64,000 bases of DNA from Heligmosomoides polygyrus polygyrus (taxonomy: Eukaryota; Nematoda; Chromadorea; Rhabditida; Heligmosomidae): positions 86,239,960-86,303,959 of the forward strand of contig OX377206.1 in assembly GCA_947396885.1 (NCBI GenBank), written 5' to 3'. The notes beneath the pieces were generated by a model that made no database searches, was not told the DNA's origin, and worked only from the letters and a program-made list of their open reading frames with translations. Of the stretch, positions 21,874 to 32,013 are shown piece by piece; positions within the stretch are counted from its first letter, which is position 1; the number at the start of each line of letters is the position of its first letter. The position numbers were made by a program, and so were the translations under genes.

Positions 21874-22152
21874 TAAAGGGTGAAGGACGGCATGAATGAT
21901 ACTTATTTGGGATTCGCCACGCATTCTACTCCTACCGGATGTCGTGGAGGCAGTTCGAATGTACATTTGGCCTAAACGGTGGCGAGCCAATGGACAAGTC
22001 AGCGCTTTAGTCGCAACAGACAACTCTAGCACCAATCCCCGACCCCGGAGGGAAGGAAAGCTTGGTTGGCCTTGGCGGAAAATTTGAACCAGGAACATGG
22101 AATCGGATGCACGTGACAGCAGACGTCTGCTCCGACTGCGCTAGCACGCGAC
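21874..22152 (-). mobile_element. SINE-A copy
   Basis: Reverse copy with more substitutions than its neighbours. GATTCGCCACGCATTCTACTC, GATGTCGTGGAGGCA, CCCCGACCCCGGAGGGA and the head end CCGACTGCGCTAGCACGCGAC are all present. Confidence 0.8.
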
Positions 22153-22383
22153 ATCGAAAAGGATAGGAACAGAATAGTGCAATGCGCAGACAAATGAATA
22201 GATGTGAGTTCAGACTTATTATCTCAGAACGTAACATGAAGGTGCGCAGCCCAAGAGTACTGTAATGTGTCACCTTAATACAGGAGAATCAAGTTCAATG
22301 AGTCGTTTCTCTTTCCTCTGACGTCTCATCAGGTGACTATCACATTGAAAGCCTGTGATCTGCCTTCTAATACTTAAAAACCC

Positions 22384-22490
22384 AATCCATCCTTCGGGAC
22401 TTGGCGAGTATGTACGAGGCTACCAGACTTGGTCTGGCAAAAGTAAAACTGCCACCTGTTTATTGGTCACTGAGAGTTACTGTGCAGACA
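22384..22490 (+). mobile_element. SINE-A middle fragment
   Basis: ATCCATCCTTCGGGACTTGG, TACCAGACTTGGTCTGGCA and a degraded GTTTATTGGTCACTG block match the middle of the SINE only. Head and tail are missing. Confidence 0.45.
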
Positions 22491-22528
22491 AAGAGTTGGG
22501 TTAAAGACAAATTCGTATTGCTACCGCT

Positions 22529-22785
22529 GTAGGCCTTGCAGCACAGTCGGAAAACGCGCCCTCTTGGTTCGGAGTTCCTACCCGGGCCAAGCAAGCCTTC
22601 CACCTTTCTGGAATCGGTGAACTGGTAAGGTACTTGACCAGGAAGGATAAAGCACTAAACCATGTATGAAGTGGCCACCTTAGTGTCATTATGTTAGCCA
22701 AATAGCAATTCAAAATGCCTTCTTTATAAATAAAATGCATGGCGCATCCGAAATGGATTCGATGAACGCCATTATTTTTTGTTCT
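22529..22785 (+). mobile_element. SINE-A copy (decayed)
   Basis: GCAGCACAGTCGGAAAACGCG, CTTGGTTCGGAGTTCC, GCCAAGCAAGCCTTCCA and ATGCATGGCGCATCCGAAA are in order. It has many substitutions and a shortened head. Confidence 0.7.
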
Positions 22786-22983
22786 CTGAGGAAATCTCTT
22801 AGCTAAACACCTAACCGCCATCTTCTGGAAGATTTTAAAAACGCTTCATATTAGCTCGAAACTCATAGTTCAGATACACAAAGTTAGGAATTTTTCGCTG
22901 AAATTGTTTGTTTATATAGACACGTCACAGATAACGCCACACTCTTTGTTTTTGTAAAAAATTGTTTTTGGATTAAAAGGACT

Positions 22984-23279
22984 AAAGGATAATGGATAAT
23001 GGACGGCGTTACTCAATTCCTTTTGGGATGCGCCAGCGCATTTTACTTCTACGGGATGTCGTGGAGACGAGATAAATGCATATTTGGTCACACAATGAGT
23101 TGCGGTGGCCGGCCGATGAACAAGTCAGCGCTTTATCCTTCCCAGACACGTCTGACACCAACTCAACGACCCCGGAGGGATGGAAGGCTTGGTTGGCCTA
23201 GGCGGAAAATCCGAACCAGGAACCTGGAATCGGGTGCACGCGATCGTCGGCGCCTCCTCCGACTGTGCTACATGCGCCC
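22984..23279 (-). mobile_element. SINE-A copy
   Basis: Full-length reverse copy: AAAGGATAATGGATAATGGA tail, GGGATGCGCCAGCGCATTTT, GGGATGTCGTGGAGACGA, ATGGAAGGCTTGGTTGGCC and head end GACTGTGCTACATGCGCCC. It shares the extra GC in CGCCAGCGCATT with the copies at 29987 and 31710, possibly a subfamily marker. Confidence 0.87.
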
Positions 23280-23539
23280 CTTGGAAAGACTACATAAAAA
23301 ATGAATAACCACGGTTAAGTGGTTAGGTAAGAGGTTTTTCTAGAGACCTGAAAAGATGAGGCATGAAGAAATATGATCACTTGAACCTGAAAGTCGGAAG
23401 GATACAAGCTTTCGATCTGCCTTTCCGACTTAATACTTGTTTTTCTTTAACGAATCTGTACAAGCAAGCGTTAAGGAAGATCAGGGACACGGATGGAAAA
23501 GCAAACATTGCAAAATAGTCGCTGCCGCTCCGGCTGGCA

Positions 23540-23825
23540 CATCTGGCACAGTGGGCGGAGAGCGCGTTTCGCGTGCGACACCATCATATCTGAGTTCCAT
23601 CCCGCATCCAAGCCAGGCGAACCTATCTCCTATTCGTTGGGATGATTAGCTATGAAAAGTTGGCCACAGAGATGAAACACTGACATCGCTATCGACTGGA
23701 TGCCAGAAGTAATTGTGGGGCAGCCCAACACTCATTCAATGAGACCCTTCGACATCACGTAGAAACCGAGTGCGCCGCGTATCCCAAAGGAATTCGGCAA
23801 CGCCGACCTCCATTCATCACCCGTT
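23540..23825 (+). mobile_element. SINE-A copy (strongly decayed)
   Basis: Fragments of the order survive: GGCTGGCACATCTGGCACAG, CCAAGCCAGGCGAACC, CTCATTCAATGAGACCC, TTCGACATCACGTAGAAACC and GCGCCGCGTATCCC. Confidence 0.45.
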
Positions 23826-23829
23826 ATTC

Positions 23830-24470
23830 ACTTAGATGCCGCCGGGGAATTTTTTCGAAAAGGGACTAAACAGGACGAATTCATCTTAGGTTTACTGCAC
23901 CGAAAGCGGCCAAACACACAAGCGCTGAATTATAGGAAAAACAAAAGTTTTTCTGCTTTTCCCGGAAGTTTACTTAATATTTGATTTTTCAGGCGCATAT
24001 TTCCAAATTTTTTTCATGTGTCTTACATGGTAACAGAATTTTCTATATGACTAGGGTGTATTATGCAATAACTGGAACGATTTCATTTCGTGCGTTTATA
24101 TGCTTCGAAGAAAATCTGCCATGAAAAGTGCAGAAGTTCTGAAAAATGCAAAATTCAAAAATTTGAAAATTCAGAAAACATAGCAGCATGTCACAAGTTT
24201 CTAATGTTTCTCTTAACTCGTAAAATAGAGGTTACAGAACGTAAGCGGTGCTCAATTTCTATCTGGTTCGAAGTTATTAAAGATTTCGCCTTGCTCATCT
24301 AAACTACATTCATGTGACCAATTATGCATAAATATTTCGTGTCTTGTACATTTTTTTCGTAATGTGTTCAAAAGCAACCCGAAAGCTCGTTGTGGATCTA
24401 CCACGCATCCCACTCTATAGGTGAATGAAAAACGGGAGTGAAATTTATGGATACCACAGTGTTTAAAAAA
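23830..24470. other. no gene recognised
   Basis: AT-rich with short open frames only; nothing supportable. Confidence 0.35.
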
Positions 24471-24474
24471 CCGC

Positions 24475-24645
24475 GACTAGCGAGGTAGTTTTGTCGAGGG
24501 AGAGCTGGCTGTAGTGTGAGCCCCGAGATGAGGTTCTTGGTTCGGGTCCCGTCAAGGTCCACAAGGTCTTCAATTTCTCCGCGGTCAGAAAAGCAGCATC
24601 CATGTTGGATGATTGCCCACCGCAAGTCATTGTAAAGCTCAAATG
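24475..24645 (+). mobile_element. SINE-A variant subfamily fragment
   Basis: Shares the alternative head with 6350-6590 (CGGGTCCCGTCAAGGTCCAC and an AAGGTCTTCAATTTCTCC continuation). It ends at CCACCGCAAGTCATTGTA, lacking the tail. Confidence 0.5.
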
Positions 24646-24647
24646 AG

Positions 24648-24933
24648 GGATAAAGGTCGTGTTACTCAATCCCTTTTAGGATGCGCCGCGCATTCTACTT
24701 CTAAGCAATGTCGAAAAGGTGATTTGAATGCGTATTTTGCCATAGAATGACTTGCGGTGGCCAGCCAATGAACAGGTCAACACTTTATCCTTCTCAGACA
24801 AGTCTGACACCAACTCACCAACCTCGGAGGGAGGGAAGGTTTGGATGGCCTGGCGGGAAACCAAAACCAATCCGAATCTGGAATCCGGAGCACGTGACAG
24901 CCGGCGCCTCCTCCGACTGCATTACATGCGTCC
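24648..24933 (-). mobile_element. SINE-A copy
   Basis: Full-length reverse copy abutting the fragment before it. GATGCGCCGCGCATTCTAC, GACTTGCGGTGGCCAGCC, a degraded head region and CCGACTGCATTACATGCGTCC. Confidence 0.82.
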
Positions 24934-24959
24934 AAAGCTCAAGTACGGATTCAGAACGC

Positions 24960-25038
24960 CTTTAGGATGTCACACAGAAGTTGAGTGAGTGGCTATCTTG
25001 CAAAGGGATTGGATAACGCCGTCCCTTATTCTTACCCT
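24960..25038 (+). mobile_element. SINE-A tail fragment
   Basis: GATGTCACACAGAAGTTGAG followed by AAAGGGATTGGATAACGCCG and TCCCTTATTCTTACCC match the last 80 bp of the SINE. It follows the reverse copy at 24933 tail-outward. Confidence 0.5.
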
Positions 25039-25166
25039 TTGTCCAACGATCGCAAGTGCTCTTCATTCAAAAAAAAAAAAGATCATGACATCCTCGATCT
25101 ATGAGAAGGAAGAAGAAGAAGACGTCTCAGAATATATCGGAATAAAGAACCGCATTGTTCAACAGT

Positions 25167-25349
25167 TTTTTGGATTGCGCCACGCATTCTATTTAACCTT
25201 CTGTTGTTCGAAGGCACGTCTGGCACCAATTCACTGGCCAAGGAAGGATGAATGGGGTGGTTGGCTTGGGCGGGAAATACGAACCAAGAACCTGGAATCG
25301 GGTGCACCCGTCAGCAAGCATCTTTTGCTGCGCCGCCACGCGACCAGAG
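25167..25349 (-). mobile_element. SINE-A copy, internally deleted
   Basis: The tail GATTGCGCCACGCATTCTAT joins directly to the ACGTCTGGCACCAATTCAC region; about 100 bp of the middle is missing. The head (CGGGTGCACCCGTCAGC, TGCGCCGCCACGCGACC) is complete. Confidence 0.7.
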
Positions 25350-25617
25350 CAGGTGTGCAGCGCTTAAAAATACTGAAATGAAGCATGCTACAATTAAGGT
25401 GGTTGTGATATAACAAAGAAGTTTCCAAATATTGTGCCCTGAGTTTTTTAAAATGCTGTCACAGCCTAGTTTTTTAATTCAGCCCGATAGCCGTGCCAAC
25501 CAACATCCCTTTTGCAATCCAACCTTCTCAAAAGGCACACCGTAGCTGTCCATTGTATTTCTATTCTCATTACTCGCGATGTTTATAATAGTACTGATCG
25601 GCTTAAAGAAAAGTCAT

Positions 25618-25901
25618 AAAAGGATAAAAAATAGCGTTATTCAATCCTTTTGGGATGCGCCACGCATTCTACATCTACGGGATATCGTGGAGGCGATTTG
25701 AATGCGTATTTGGCCATACAACAACTTGCGGTGGCCAAACGATGAACAAGTCAGCGCTCTATCCTTCCCAGACAAGTCTGGTACCAATTCTCCGACCCCG
25801 GAGGGATGGAAGGCTTGATTGGCCTGGGCAGGAAATCCGAACCAGGGACCTGGTATCGGGGTGCACGCGACCGCCGGCGCCTCCTCCGACTGCGCTACAC
25901 G
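25618..25901 (-). mobile_element. SINE-A copy
   Basis: Full-length, well-conserved reverse copy: AAGGATAAAAAATAGCG tail, GGGATGCGCCACGCATTCTA, GCCATACAACAACTTGCGG, CAGACAAGTCTGGTACCAAT and head end CCGACTGCGCTACACG. Confidence 0.88.
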
Positions 25902-25904
25902 AAG

Positions 25905-26875
25905 GAGGAGTCATACCCGCGTGAATTTACCTGCACATGAATACTCAACTGCAATCCAATTCAAGCTAATCCCAGAGTTGAGGTCGATGCATGGCGCGGT
26001 CGGTGAATTTTTGAAGTTACAAATCCCCGATACCATGACCAGAATCAACAGCTGCGAAACTTCCTCGCAATTCAAAGATTACTTGTTAAAATGATGAATG
26101 TCTGCAATTAGGATTCTAGCGCCAAGACTGAAATCAACCTGAAACTCTACTTGGAGCACCGGATGCCACACCACCAGGGCATTTGCGAGTATCAACGAAC
26201 TTAAAAACCTTCCAGCATGCGTCGAAACACGCACTCTGGATAAAAGTTTACCCTTACTGCCAACTTTGCCTAACCGAAGGCAGAAAGATCAAGAAACACT
26301 AAAAAACGCACTTCATGCTGCAGTGTGCTGCTCTATTTCACAGCTCAAAGGAAGGGCTGCTCACAACATCAATCACAAGGTCATCGTGATGCATTTGACA
26401 CATTTGACAGCTGGGAAGTTTTTGCTTTCTCGATCCTCAGTTCACCCTAAGAACTCCATTTAGCTCGGTAGATGAGAAATTCATTTGCAAATTTGCAACA
26501 CATGAAAGATGACTTCGAAAAGTTGGAATTTGGCGCCCTCTAGAAGATTGGATTGAAAGAAAAAGTAGGAAATCACACAGAGTGAAAGAATGTCTTGCTG
26601 ATAATCTCCTGCAGAAGTCTGCCTACAGCTAAATCCAGCGACAGGTTAAAGGACGTAAAAGTGGAGTTGTAGGGTAAATAACACGAATACCAATAACTAA
26701 GAAGGATAAATACTATGAATAACAAAACTAGTCTTCCCGTTTTTAAATAAAATTATGCGAAAATTTCGAAATTAACCACACTGTGATCTGCATGAGGGCG
26801 TGCTCGCATTACTCGCCTACACAGCATGCACGAGGCTCAGAGGAGATTCAGCCTAGTTGGCTTGATTATATAATA
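25905..26875. other. unassigned, two short open frames
   Basis: Frames at 25819-26094 (extending from the SINE) and 26266-26463 have no domain that I recognise. The segment ending CETSSQFKDYLLK before a TGA resembles the C-terminal end of LINE proteins in style only. No repeat partner was found in the window. Confidence 0.25.
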
Positions 26876-26879
26876 GCAA

Positions 26880-27130
26880 GGTGGGCGCGAAGCATGCGCC
26901 GTAGTCGAAGGGGGCGCCGGATGTCGAATGGTCTCCAAATCGAGGTTCTTGCTTCGGATTCTGAAGATGATTAAGCCGTACTTACTTTTACTGAAAACTC
27001 AAAGCACGTGGGTGGTCTCTGCAAGTCTTGCATAGAATAAATGCACATTCAAATTGCCTCTACGATATTTCCTAAAAGTGGAATGCGTGACGCATCCCAA
27101 GGAGGGGTTGACTAATATCGACCTCTATGC
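26880..27130 (+). mobile_element. SINE-A copy, decayed and internally deleted
   Basis: GGGGGCGCCGGATGTCG, GAGGTTCTTGCTTCGGATT, a missing central block, CAAATTGCCTCTACGATAT and GAATGCGTGACGCATCCCA. It is the left neighbour of the gene-free stretch before the MITE triplet. Confidence 0.6.
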
Positions 27131-27920
27131 TTCAGTAACATCGACGACAACAATAACGTTTATGCTACTATACCACCAGATCAGCGTCTTCATTGTTGTT
27201 TTTGAGTAACATTATTCCAAGAAAGATCCACCAAAAATTCAACCTCCTCTCTCCTCTGGAGAGTCTCAACATCCAGATCAAAGTTCCTCTTACGACTAGA
27301 CTACAAAATCTCCAATTGTTTTCTGAAGTACATGTCGCGCATACGCGCTATGCACGACAAATTCATTCTGCAACGAATGCAGTCGTTTTTTAAACGTTTC
27401 AACGAAATTTGATCACGTATGTACTACAGCATTCTAGAAGCTCTCTCGAAATAGAGGGAACATGCCCTCCACTGGGATCTAATTGACAAGCAGCCAAGTT
27501 TTTCGTTTTACTAATGTTCGAAATTGTTTCTGAAAAGAAATTGGGCTTATTTATTTATTTAAAGTGTACTCAAGGGTGCGCTACAACGTCAACAAAATCT
27601 TCGAGCAAAAAAGCCGTCAAAAGCAACAGTAAAATGAGCACTTAATTACATTAAAACTAAAAACTGCACTAATTTAGTAATTACCATCTGGCTACCGATC
27701 CTATGGCAACCCCGTCGCAAAGCCCTATAGTAAGTAATTTATAGAAGGCTGGGAGCCAAAAAGAAGTAACTATAAGGAATTGTAAAAGCTATCTTAATCT
27801 TATTCCTAGCACATGCATAGCTTATCACAGGCTAGATATTTCAAATTATAGTGAAAATATTAGCAGGAGAAATGTTTTGCATGTTGTCAGAGCAGCAGTG
27901 AGGTAGGACAGGTCAGCCTG
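27130..27920. other. no gene recognised
   Basis: AT-rich, with a short TTTA tract near 27545. Nothing else supportable. Confidence 0.35.
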
Positions 27921-27925
27921 GGTAA

Positions 27926-28059
27926 GGCCTTGTTTAGTGTGCGCGTGACGCGCGACGCGATGCCATGTGTACCGGCCAAATTGATCGATCACGTCACTCG
28001 ATCAATTTGGCCACTGCACATGGATCGCGTCGCGCGTCGTGCGCACACTAAACGACCCC
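27926..28059. mobile_element. palindromic MITE 1 of a TAA-linked triplet
   Basis: A 134-bp near-perfect palindrome. The left arm GGCCTTGTTTAGTGTGCGCG continues with GACGCGCGACGCGATG and reaches GGCCAAATTGATCGATCACG at the centre; the right arm is its reverse complement with a few mismatches. TAA lies directly before (27923-27925) and after (28060-28062). The three-base TAA duplication and GG-starting ends point to a PIF/Harbinger-type MITE, an inference. Confidence 0.82.
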
Positions 28060-28062
28060 TAA

Positions 28063-28195
28063 GGCCCCGTTTATACTTCGACGCCGAGCGACGCGACGCC
28101 ACGTATTGTGGCCATATTGATTGGGCGACGCGATCGATCAATTTGGCCACCATACATGCCGCCGCGTCGCTCGGCGTCGAAGTATAAATGGGGCC
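28063..28195. mobile_element. palindromic MITE 2 of the triplet
   Basis: A 133-bp palindrome from GGCCCCGTTTATACTTCGAC to its complement GTATAAATGGGGCC. It starts right after the TAA that ends MITE 1 and ends at the TAA that starts MITE 3 (28196-28198). The arms differ from MITE 1 in sequence, but the architecture is alike: GGCC end, CGACGC-rich arm and a GATCGATCAATTTGGCC centre. Confidence 0.85.
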
Positions 28196-28198
28196 TAA

Positions 28199-28334
28199 GG
28201 CCTTTGTCGTACCATCGCCCACCCCGAGCGACGCCTAATGATATGCAAACATATCGATTCCATCGCGCCGCCCGATCGATATGGGAGCATATCATTAGGC
28301 GTCTCTCGGGGTGAGCGATGGTATGACAAAGGCC
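28199..28334. mobile_element. palindromic MITE 3 of the triplet
   Basis: A 136-bp palindrome from GGCCTTTGTCGTACCATCGC to GCGATGGTATGACAAAGGCC, with the centre near CGATCGATATGGG. It is followed by TAA (28335-28337). A second copy of the same subfamily stands alone at 59417-59552. Confidence 0.88.
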
Positions 28335-28339
28335 TAACG

Positions 28340-29430
28340 CAACGAACAGACGTTATTCTGGGACGGGCCGGCAACACAGGTGCCTCTTTGACCTGGTACG
28401 AATCCCAGGCGTAAAACCCAGGCCCAAGTGAAGTGGTATACACAAAATCACTTATTGACCTCTCCTACCAGAAAATGGAATCATATTTACGAAAACTACT
28501 GTAGAAAAAAATTGTATCCGCACGATACCAGTACTATTGGAGGTCATTATAGAGTTTTGCATTAGATAGCAATTATTGCCTAACGATGCGAGTACCAGAG
28601 AGAAGCCAGATGGTAAGAACAACTGTAGAGAAGAGTTTTAACAAGAAATTACACATTGCAGTAGACAGAAGATGTCGCGAAGATGGGCAGCATTGGACAC
28701 TGGGAGCACGCCAAGCAATCATTACCAAGTAGAACACTGACCGACACACGCCAGCCAATCGGGATACCGAAAGCACAGCCCTCTCTGAATGGCACGTCCA
28801 TTCATTGAGACCTGATTGGATGACGCTTTTTCCACTAACCAGAAATTGCTTGCCTATTATTAATGCAAGTTTTTCTCGATTTCAATAAATATATTCACTT
28901 CAAATACAAACATTTTGTTTAATTGCTGTTCGTCTTTTCTCTCAATTTATTTGGTTAAGAATTTCAGACAGAAAAATGACCCGGTTTGAAAAAGAAATAG
29001 CGATGACAAAGATAGATGTCATAGGTGTCTAGTTTCTAAATAGCCTGCTCCATTTGGCGCAGAGAGAAGTGGGAGAGTTTTAGTTAGTGAATCGGAAGAG
29101 GACTGCACTGGCTCGCAGAACGATGTGAGAGCAGTCTTCAGAGTTCTCAAGGATCGAAACTACTGAAAAGGTCATCGCACTCAATTTAGGGCAAGAAGCT
29201 TGTTGAGGAATCGATTTCAAGTGCTCGTTGAGGATTTCAGCGGTTGTCTGTAACGAAGCATTTCTCGGGCGAAGTCATGCAGAAGGGCAAAAACGACGCC
29301 TTCATCCATTTCACTTTGATCACACAGTTCAGCGGAACCGTTCAAGGATTACTACTGAGCCCACGCGCCCCATGATGTTCCTGGTTAAAAATTAGGCCGC
29401 CGCTGGCGAAAGTGTACATAAGCAGCATAA
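28340..29430. other. no gene recognised
   Basis: No frame, RNA gene or repeat that I can name. Confidence 0.35.
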
Positions 29431-29436
29431 GAGGAC

Positions 29437-29500
29437 ATCAACCAATTTCCTTGACGGGTGCGCCACGCATTCCTCTTCTACGGGATTATGTGAAGGTTGT
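29437..29500 (-). mobile_element. SINE-A tail fragment
   Basis: GGGTGCGCCACGCATTCCTC, TTCTACGGGATTATGTGAAGG match the last 60 bp of the SINE and share the ATTATGTG variant with 432-495. Confidence 0.5.
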
Positions 29501-29502
29501 AA

Positions 29503-29730
29503 GCTCTCATGAAGATGTTGTGTTGCTGTCAAATTCTAACGCCAGGCGAGACTTGAACCCGCACCTCCTGCAGATAGAGTGGAAATGATCTACGCCATTA
29601 CGCCATCGCACAGGTTGATCGGACTCAACAACACATCGCTGAGACAGCTTGCATCATCGATGCCAGCCACACAAGGCTCATAGAAAATGAACTGAATCAT
29701 TTCTATGTGAAGGCTGTTTGTACATATGCC
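29503..29730. mobile_element. SINE-B copy, rearranged
   Basis: The tRNA-like head lies on the minus strand (29531-29612: GCCAGGCGAGACTTGAACCC and CTACGCCATTACGCCATCGC). The body that follows at 29613-29730 (CATCATCGATGCCAGCCACA) is in plus orientation compared with the copy at 21541. The head is therefore inverted relative to the body, or two copies meet here. Confidence 0.5.
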
Positions 29731-29839
29731 GCATTAATCTTTTCCATGGAGTAATTACCCGAATGACAAAGCAGTGCTTTTCCGTCATGCCCGATTTCAG
29801 TTCAGCGACACCGAAGAAATGGATATGGTAGATGAACTG

Positions 29840-29919
29840 GGCAAGGAATCTATTCAGCAACCAATTCATGGCTTCCGCGAACCAAGCCTTTTGACAACTG
29901 CGCTACACCAATTCTGCCA
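29840..29919 (-). mobile_element. tRNA-like segment
   Basis: On the minus strand, TGGCAGAATTGGTGTAGCGC with GCAGTTGTC resembles a box A, and GGCTTGGTTCGCGG resembles a box B. It could be a third tRNA-derived SINE head. No partner was found in the window. Confidence 0.3.
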
Positions 29920-29986
29920 TGTCACAACAATTAGTGCCATTAAAATTGCTAAAGACTCGCAATAATAATCGTATTAATAATACCTG

Positions 29987-30276
29987 GGGGCTTGTAGCGC
30001 AGTCGGAGGAGGCGCCGACGGTCGCGTGCACCCGATACCAGGTTTTTGGTTAGGATTTTCCGCCCAGGCCAACCAAGCCTTCCATCCCTCCGCGGTCGGT
30101 GAATTGGTACCAGACGCGTCTGGGAAGGAAAAAGCGCTGGCTTTTTCATCGGCTGGCCACCGCAAGTCATTGTATGGCCAAATACGCCTTCATATCGCCT
30201 CCACGACATCCCGTAGAAGTAGAAAGCGCTGGCGCATCCCAAAAGGGATTGTTGAGTAACGCCGTTCTTTATCCTT
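29987..30276 (+). mobile_element. SINE-A copy
   Basis: Full-length copy from GGGGCTTGTAGCGCAGTCGG to AACGCCGTTCTTTATCC, including the extra GC in AAGCGCTGGCGCATCCC. It is followed by AT-rich microsatellite-like sequence, and target duplication is unclear. Confidence 0.87.
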
Positions 30277-30315
30277 AGATAATAATAATGACCGAAGATA
30301 ATAATATTATAATAA

Positions 30316-30640
30316 TGACGTGCGGTAGTGCTGTCGGAGGAGGCGCCGGCTGTAGTGTAGCTCGGATTTCTTGCTCAGGCCAACCAAGCCTTCTATTCTA
30401 GAACTTGCAGCAGCCAGCCGATGAATAGGTCGGTGTTTTATACTTTCCAGGCTAGTTCAGTACCAATTCACTGAACCAAGCCTTCCGTGGGTCAGTGAAT
30501 TGGTACTGAACTAGCCTGGAAAGTATAAAACACCGACCTATTCATCGGCTGGCTGCTGCAAGTTCTAGAATAGACCAGGTACGCATTTAAGTTGCCTTCT
30601 TAACATACTGTTGAAGTAGAATGCGTGGCGCAGCCAAAAA
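30316..30640 (+). mobile_element. SINE-A copy with templated inversion
   Basis: The head GTCGGAGGAGGCGCCGGCTG and CAGGCCAACCAAGCCTTC read forward. The middle then appears first inverted (30392-30474) and again forward (30492-30574), and the tail TAGAATGCGTGGCGCAGCC follows. The loop repeats AACCAAGCCTTCCGTGGG, the sequence just before the switch point, which suggests the polymerase jumped back and recopied. Confidence 0.85.
30392..30574. repeat. perfect 83-bp inverted repeat
   Basis: 30392-30474 and 30492-30574 are exact reverse complements over all 83 bases, separated by 17 bases. It would form an uninterrupted 83-bp stem. Both arms are SINE middle sequence. The absence of any mismatch, while the rest of this SINE is decayed, argues that the inversion is young or has been kept identical by gene conversion. 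Confidence 0.97.
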
Positions 30641-30692
30641 AGAGTGATTAGCAGGTAGAGCTTGTAGTGGTGTAGGGCCTAGTGATAGGTAC

Positions 30693-31360
30693 CAGGGGTG
30701 CACATTTAACGATTAACGATTTAACGGATTTGACGAATTAACGGCATTTTTCGTTAAAATTTGGCTTAACGACTTAACGAAAATGTGAACACAAAAATGT
30801 GAACACATTATCGAACGCACTCGAAAATCGTGCGTTCGACAATGTGTTCACATTCCACTGATAGGCTTTTAATTGTATCTTTATTAAATCATTTCTGTAA
30901 CTAATGGGGTGATGCCGGCATCGAGATTGTATATGCTCGTAGCACAGTCACTCGAAACGGCTTCGCAAAAAATAAGAAAGGGGAACTCCGGCTATTGCCT
31001 GATCGCACATTTTAAGATGCCTTGTCGGTGAGCATCTTGCATGGTAATTCCATACCTCTCTTGTTCCACACCCTGTAGATAATTTGTTACTGAAGGCTTA
31101 TTTATTTTTCTGTGCTTGATGATGTTGAATTGTTTATTTTACATTACAAAGTTATACTCCATTCCTTGAACTTCAGCTGTTGACCTCATAAAGTGGAAAC
31201 GTATAAGGTTTTCCTTGTTTTTTTTTTGCTCAAAAGAACGGTTTGCAGTTAATTTTACTTTTTAACGAAATTTAACGATTTACCGGAAACTTAACGAAAA
31301 TTTTCCGTTAAAAAATTTCGTTAAAAAAATTTAATGCACAGAATTTTGTGTGCACCCCTG
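30693..31360. mobile_element. hAT-like non-autonomous element, 668 bp
   Basis: The ends are CAGGGGTGCAC and GTGCACCCCTG. Eight-base duplications flank it, ATAGGTAC (30685-30692) and ATCGGTAC (31361-31368), one mismatch. Repeated TTAACGA/TCGTTAA motifs lie just inside both ends (30708-30780 and 31258-31330) in inverted orientation. No transposase is encoded. CAGGGGTG-type ends plus 8-bp duplications are typical of hAT elements. Confidence 0.82.
30796..30854. repeat. short palindrome inside the hAT-like element
   Basis: AATGTGAACACATTATCGAA pairs with TTCGACAATGTGTTCACATT around a short AAAATCG-type centre. It may be a tiny nested MITE or an internal hairpin. Confidence 0.7.
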
Positions 31361-31709
31361 ATCGGTACCCAGAAAGCAGAATGTGCAGGTTCGAGACTCG
31401 TCTAGCACAGAAGTTTTGATCGCAACAAAACATCCTGTAAAAGCATAGTATACCCTCTACATCAGTCTGTCTTTTATTTTGCTTATTCGATTCTATATCA
31501 GTGTAAGGTAATCTCTCTTCTGTCTCTTCTGTTATTCTCCATTGCTGCTTCCACTAGGGTATGTAATTGGCATACCCCTACCTGGAAGTTTCGGCAATGA
31601 TCATACTAAATAATAACGCGCTAAGCGATGAGTCATACCATCGATCGGCGCCGCCGCAAAAATTAGCCATAAAATGGGGGGCAATTCGAGGGGAAAATGG
31701 GGGAAATTA

Positions 31710-32002
31710 AAGGATAAGGATAAAGGACGGCGTTACTCAATCCCTTCTGGGATGCGCCAGCGCATTCTACTTCTACGGGATGTCGTGGAGGCGACATGAA
31801 TGCGTATTTGGCCATACAATGACATGCGATGGCCAACCGATGAACAAGTCAGCGCTCTATCCTTCCCAGACAAGTCTGGTACCAATTCACCGACCACAGA
31901 GGGATGGAAGGCTTGGTTGGCCTGGGCGGGAGATCCGAACCAGGAACCTGGTATCGGGTGCACGCGACAGTCGCGCCTCCTCCGACTGCGCTACACGCGG
32001 CC
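31710..32002 (-). mobile_element. SINE-A copy with 11-bp TSD
   Basis: Full-length reverse copy flanked by perfect 11-bp duplications GGGGGAAATTA (31699-31709, 32003-32013). The right duplication runs into the first unit of the 143-bp minisatellite, so the SINE inserted at that array edge. Its tail shows AAAGGATAAGGATAAAGG repeats. Confidence 0.94.
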
Positions 32003-32013
32003 GGGGGAAATTA

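Larger units (their letters stand above)
30655..31470 (+). mobile_element. SINE-B copy split by hAT-like insertion
   Basis: The head (TTGTAGTGGTGTAGGGCCTA) runs to 30692. It resumes after the insertion with GAATGTGCAGGTTCGAGACTC (box B) and the body AAGTTTTGATCGCAACAAAA to about 31470. Boxes A and B are separated only by the inserted element, which fixes the order of events. Confidence 0.6.

Noticed and set aside
18763..25381. Many open frames of 60-130 codons in this stretch as small genes
   Set aside because: Each falls within a SINE-A copy, and the same peptide fragments (for example PSQTSLVPIHRPRRDGRLGW) recur at every copy in several frames and orientations.
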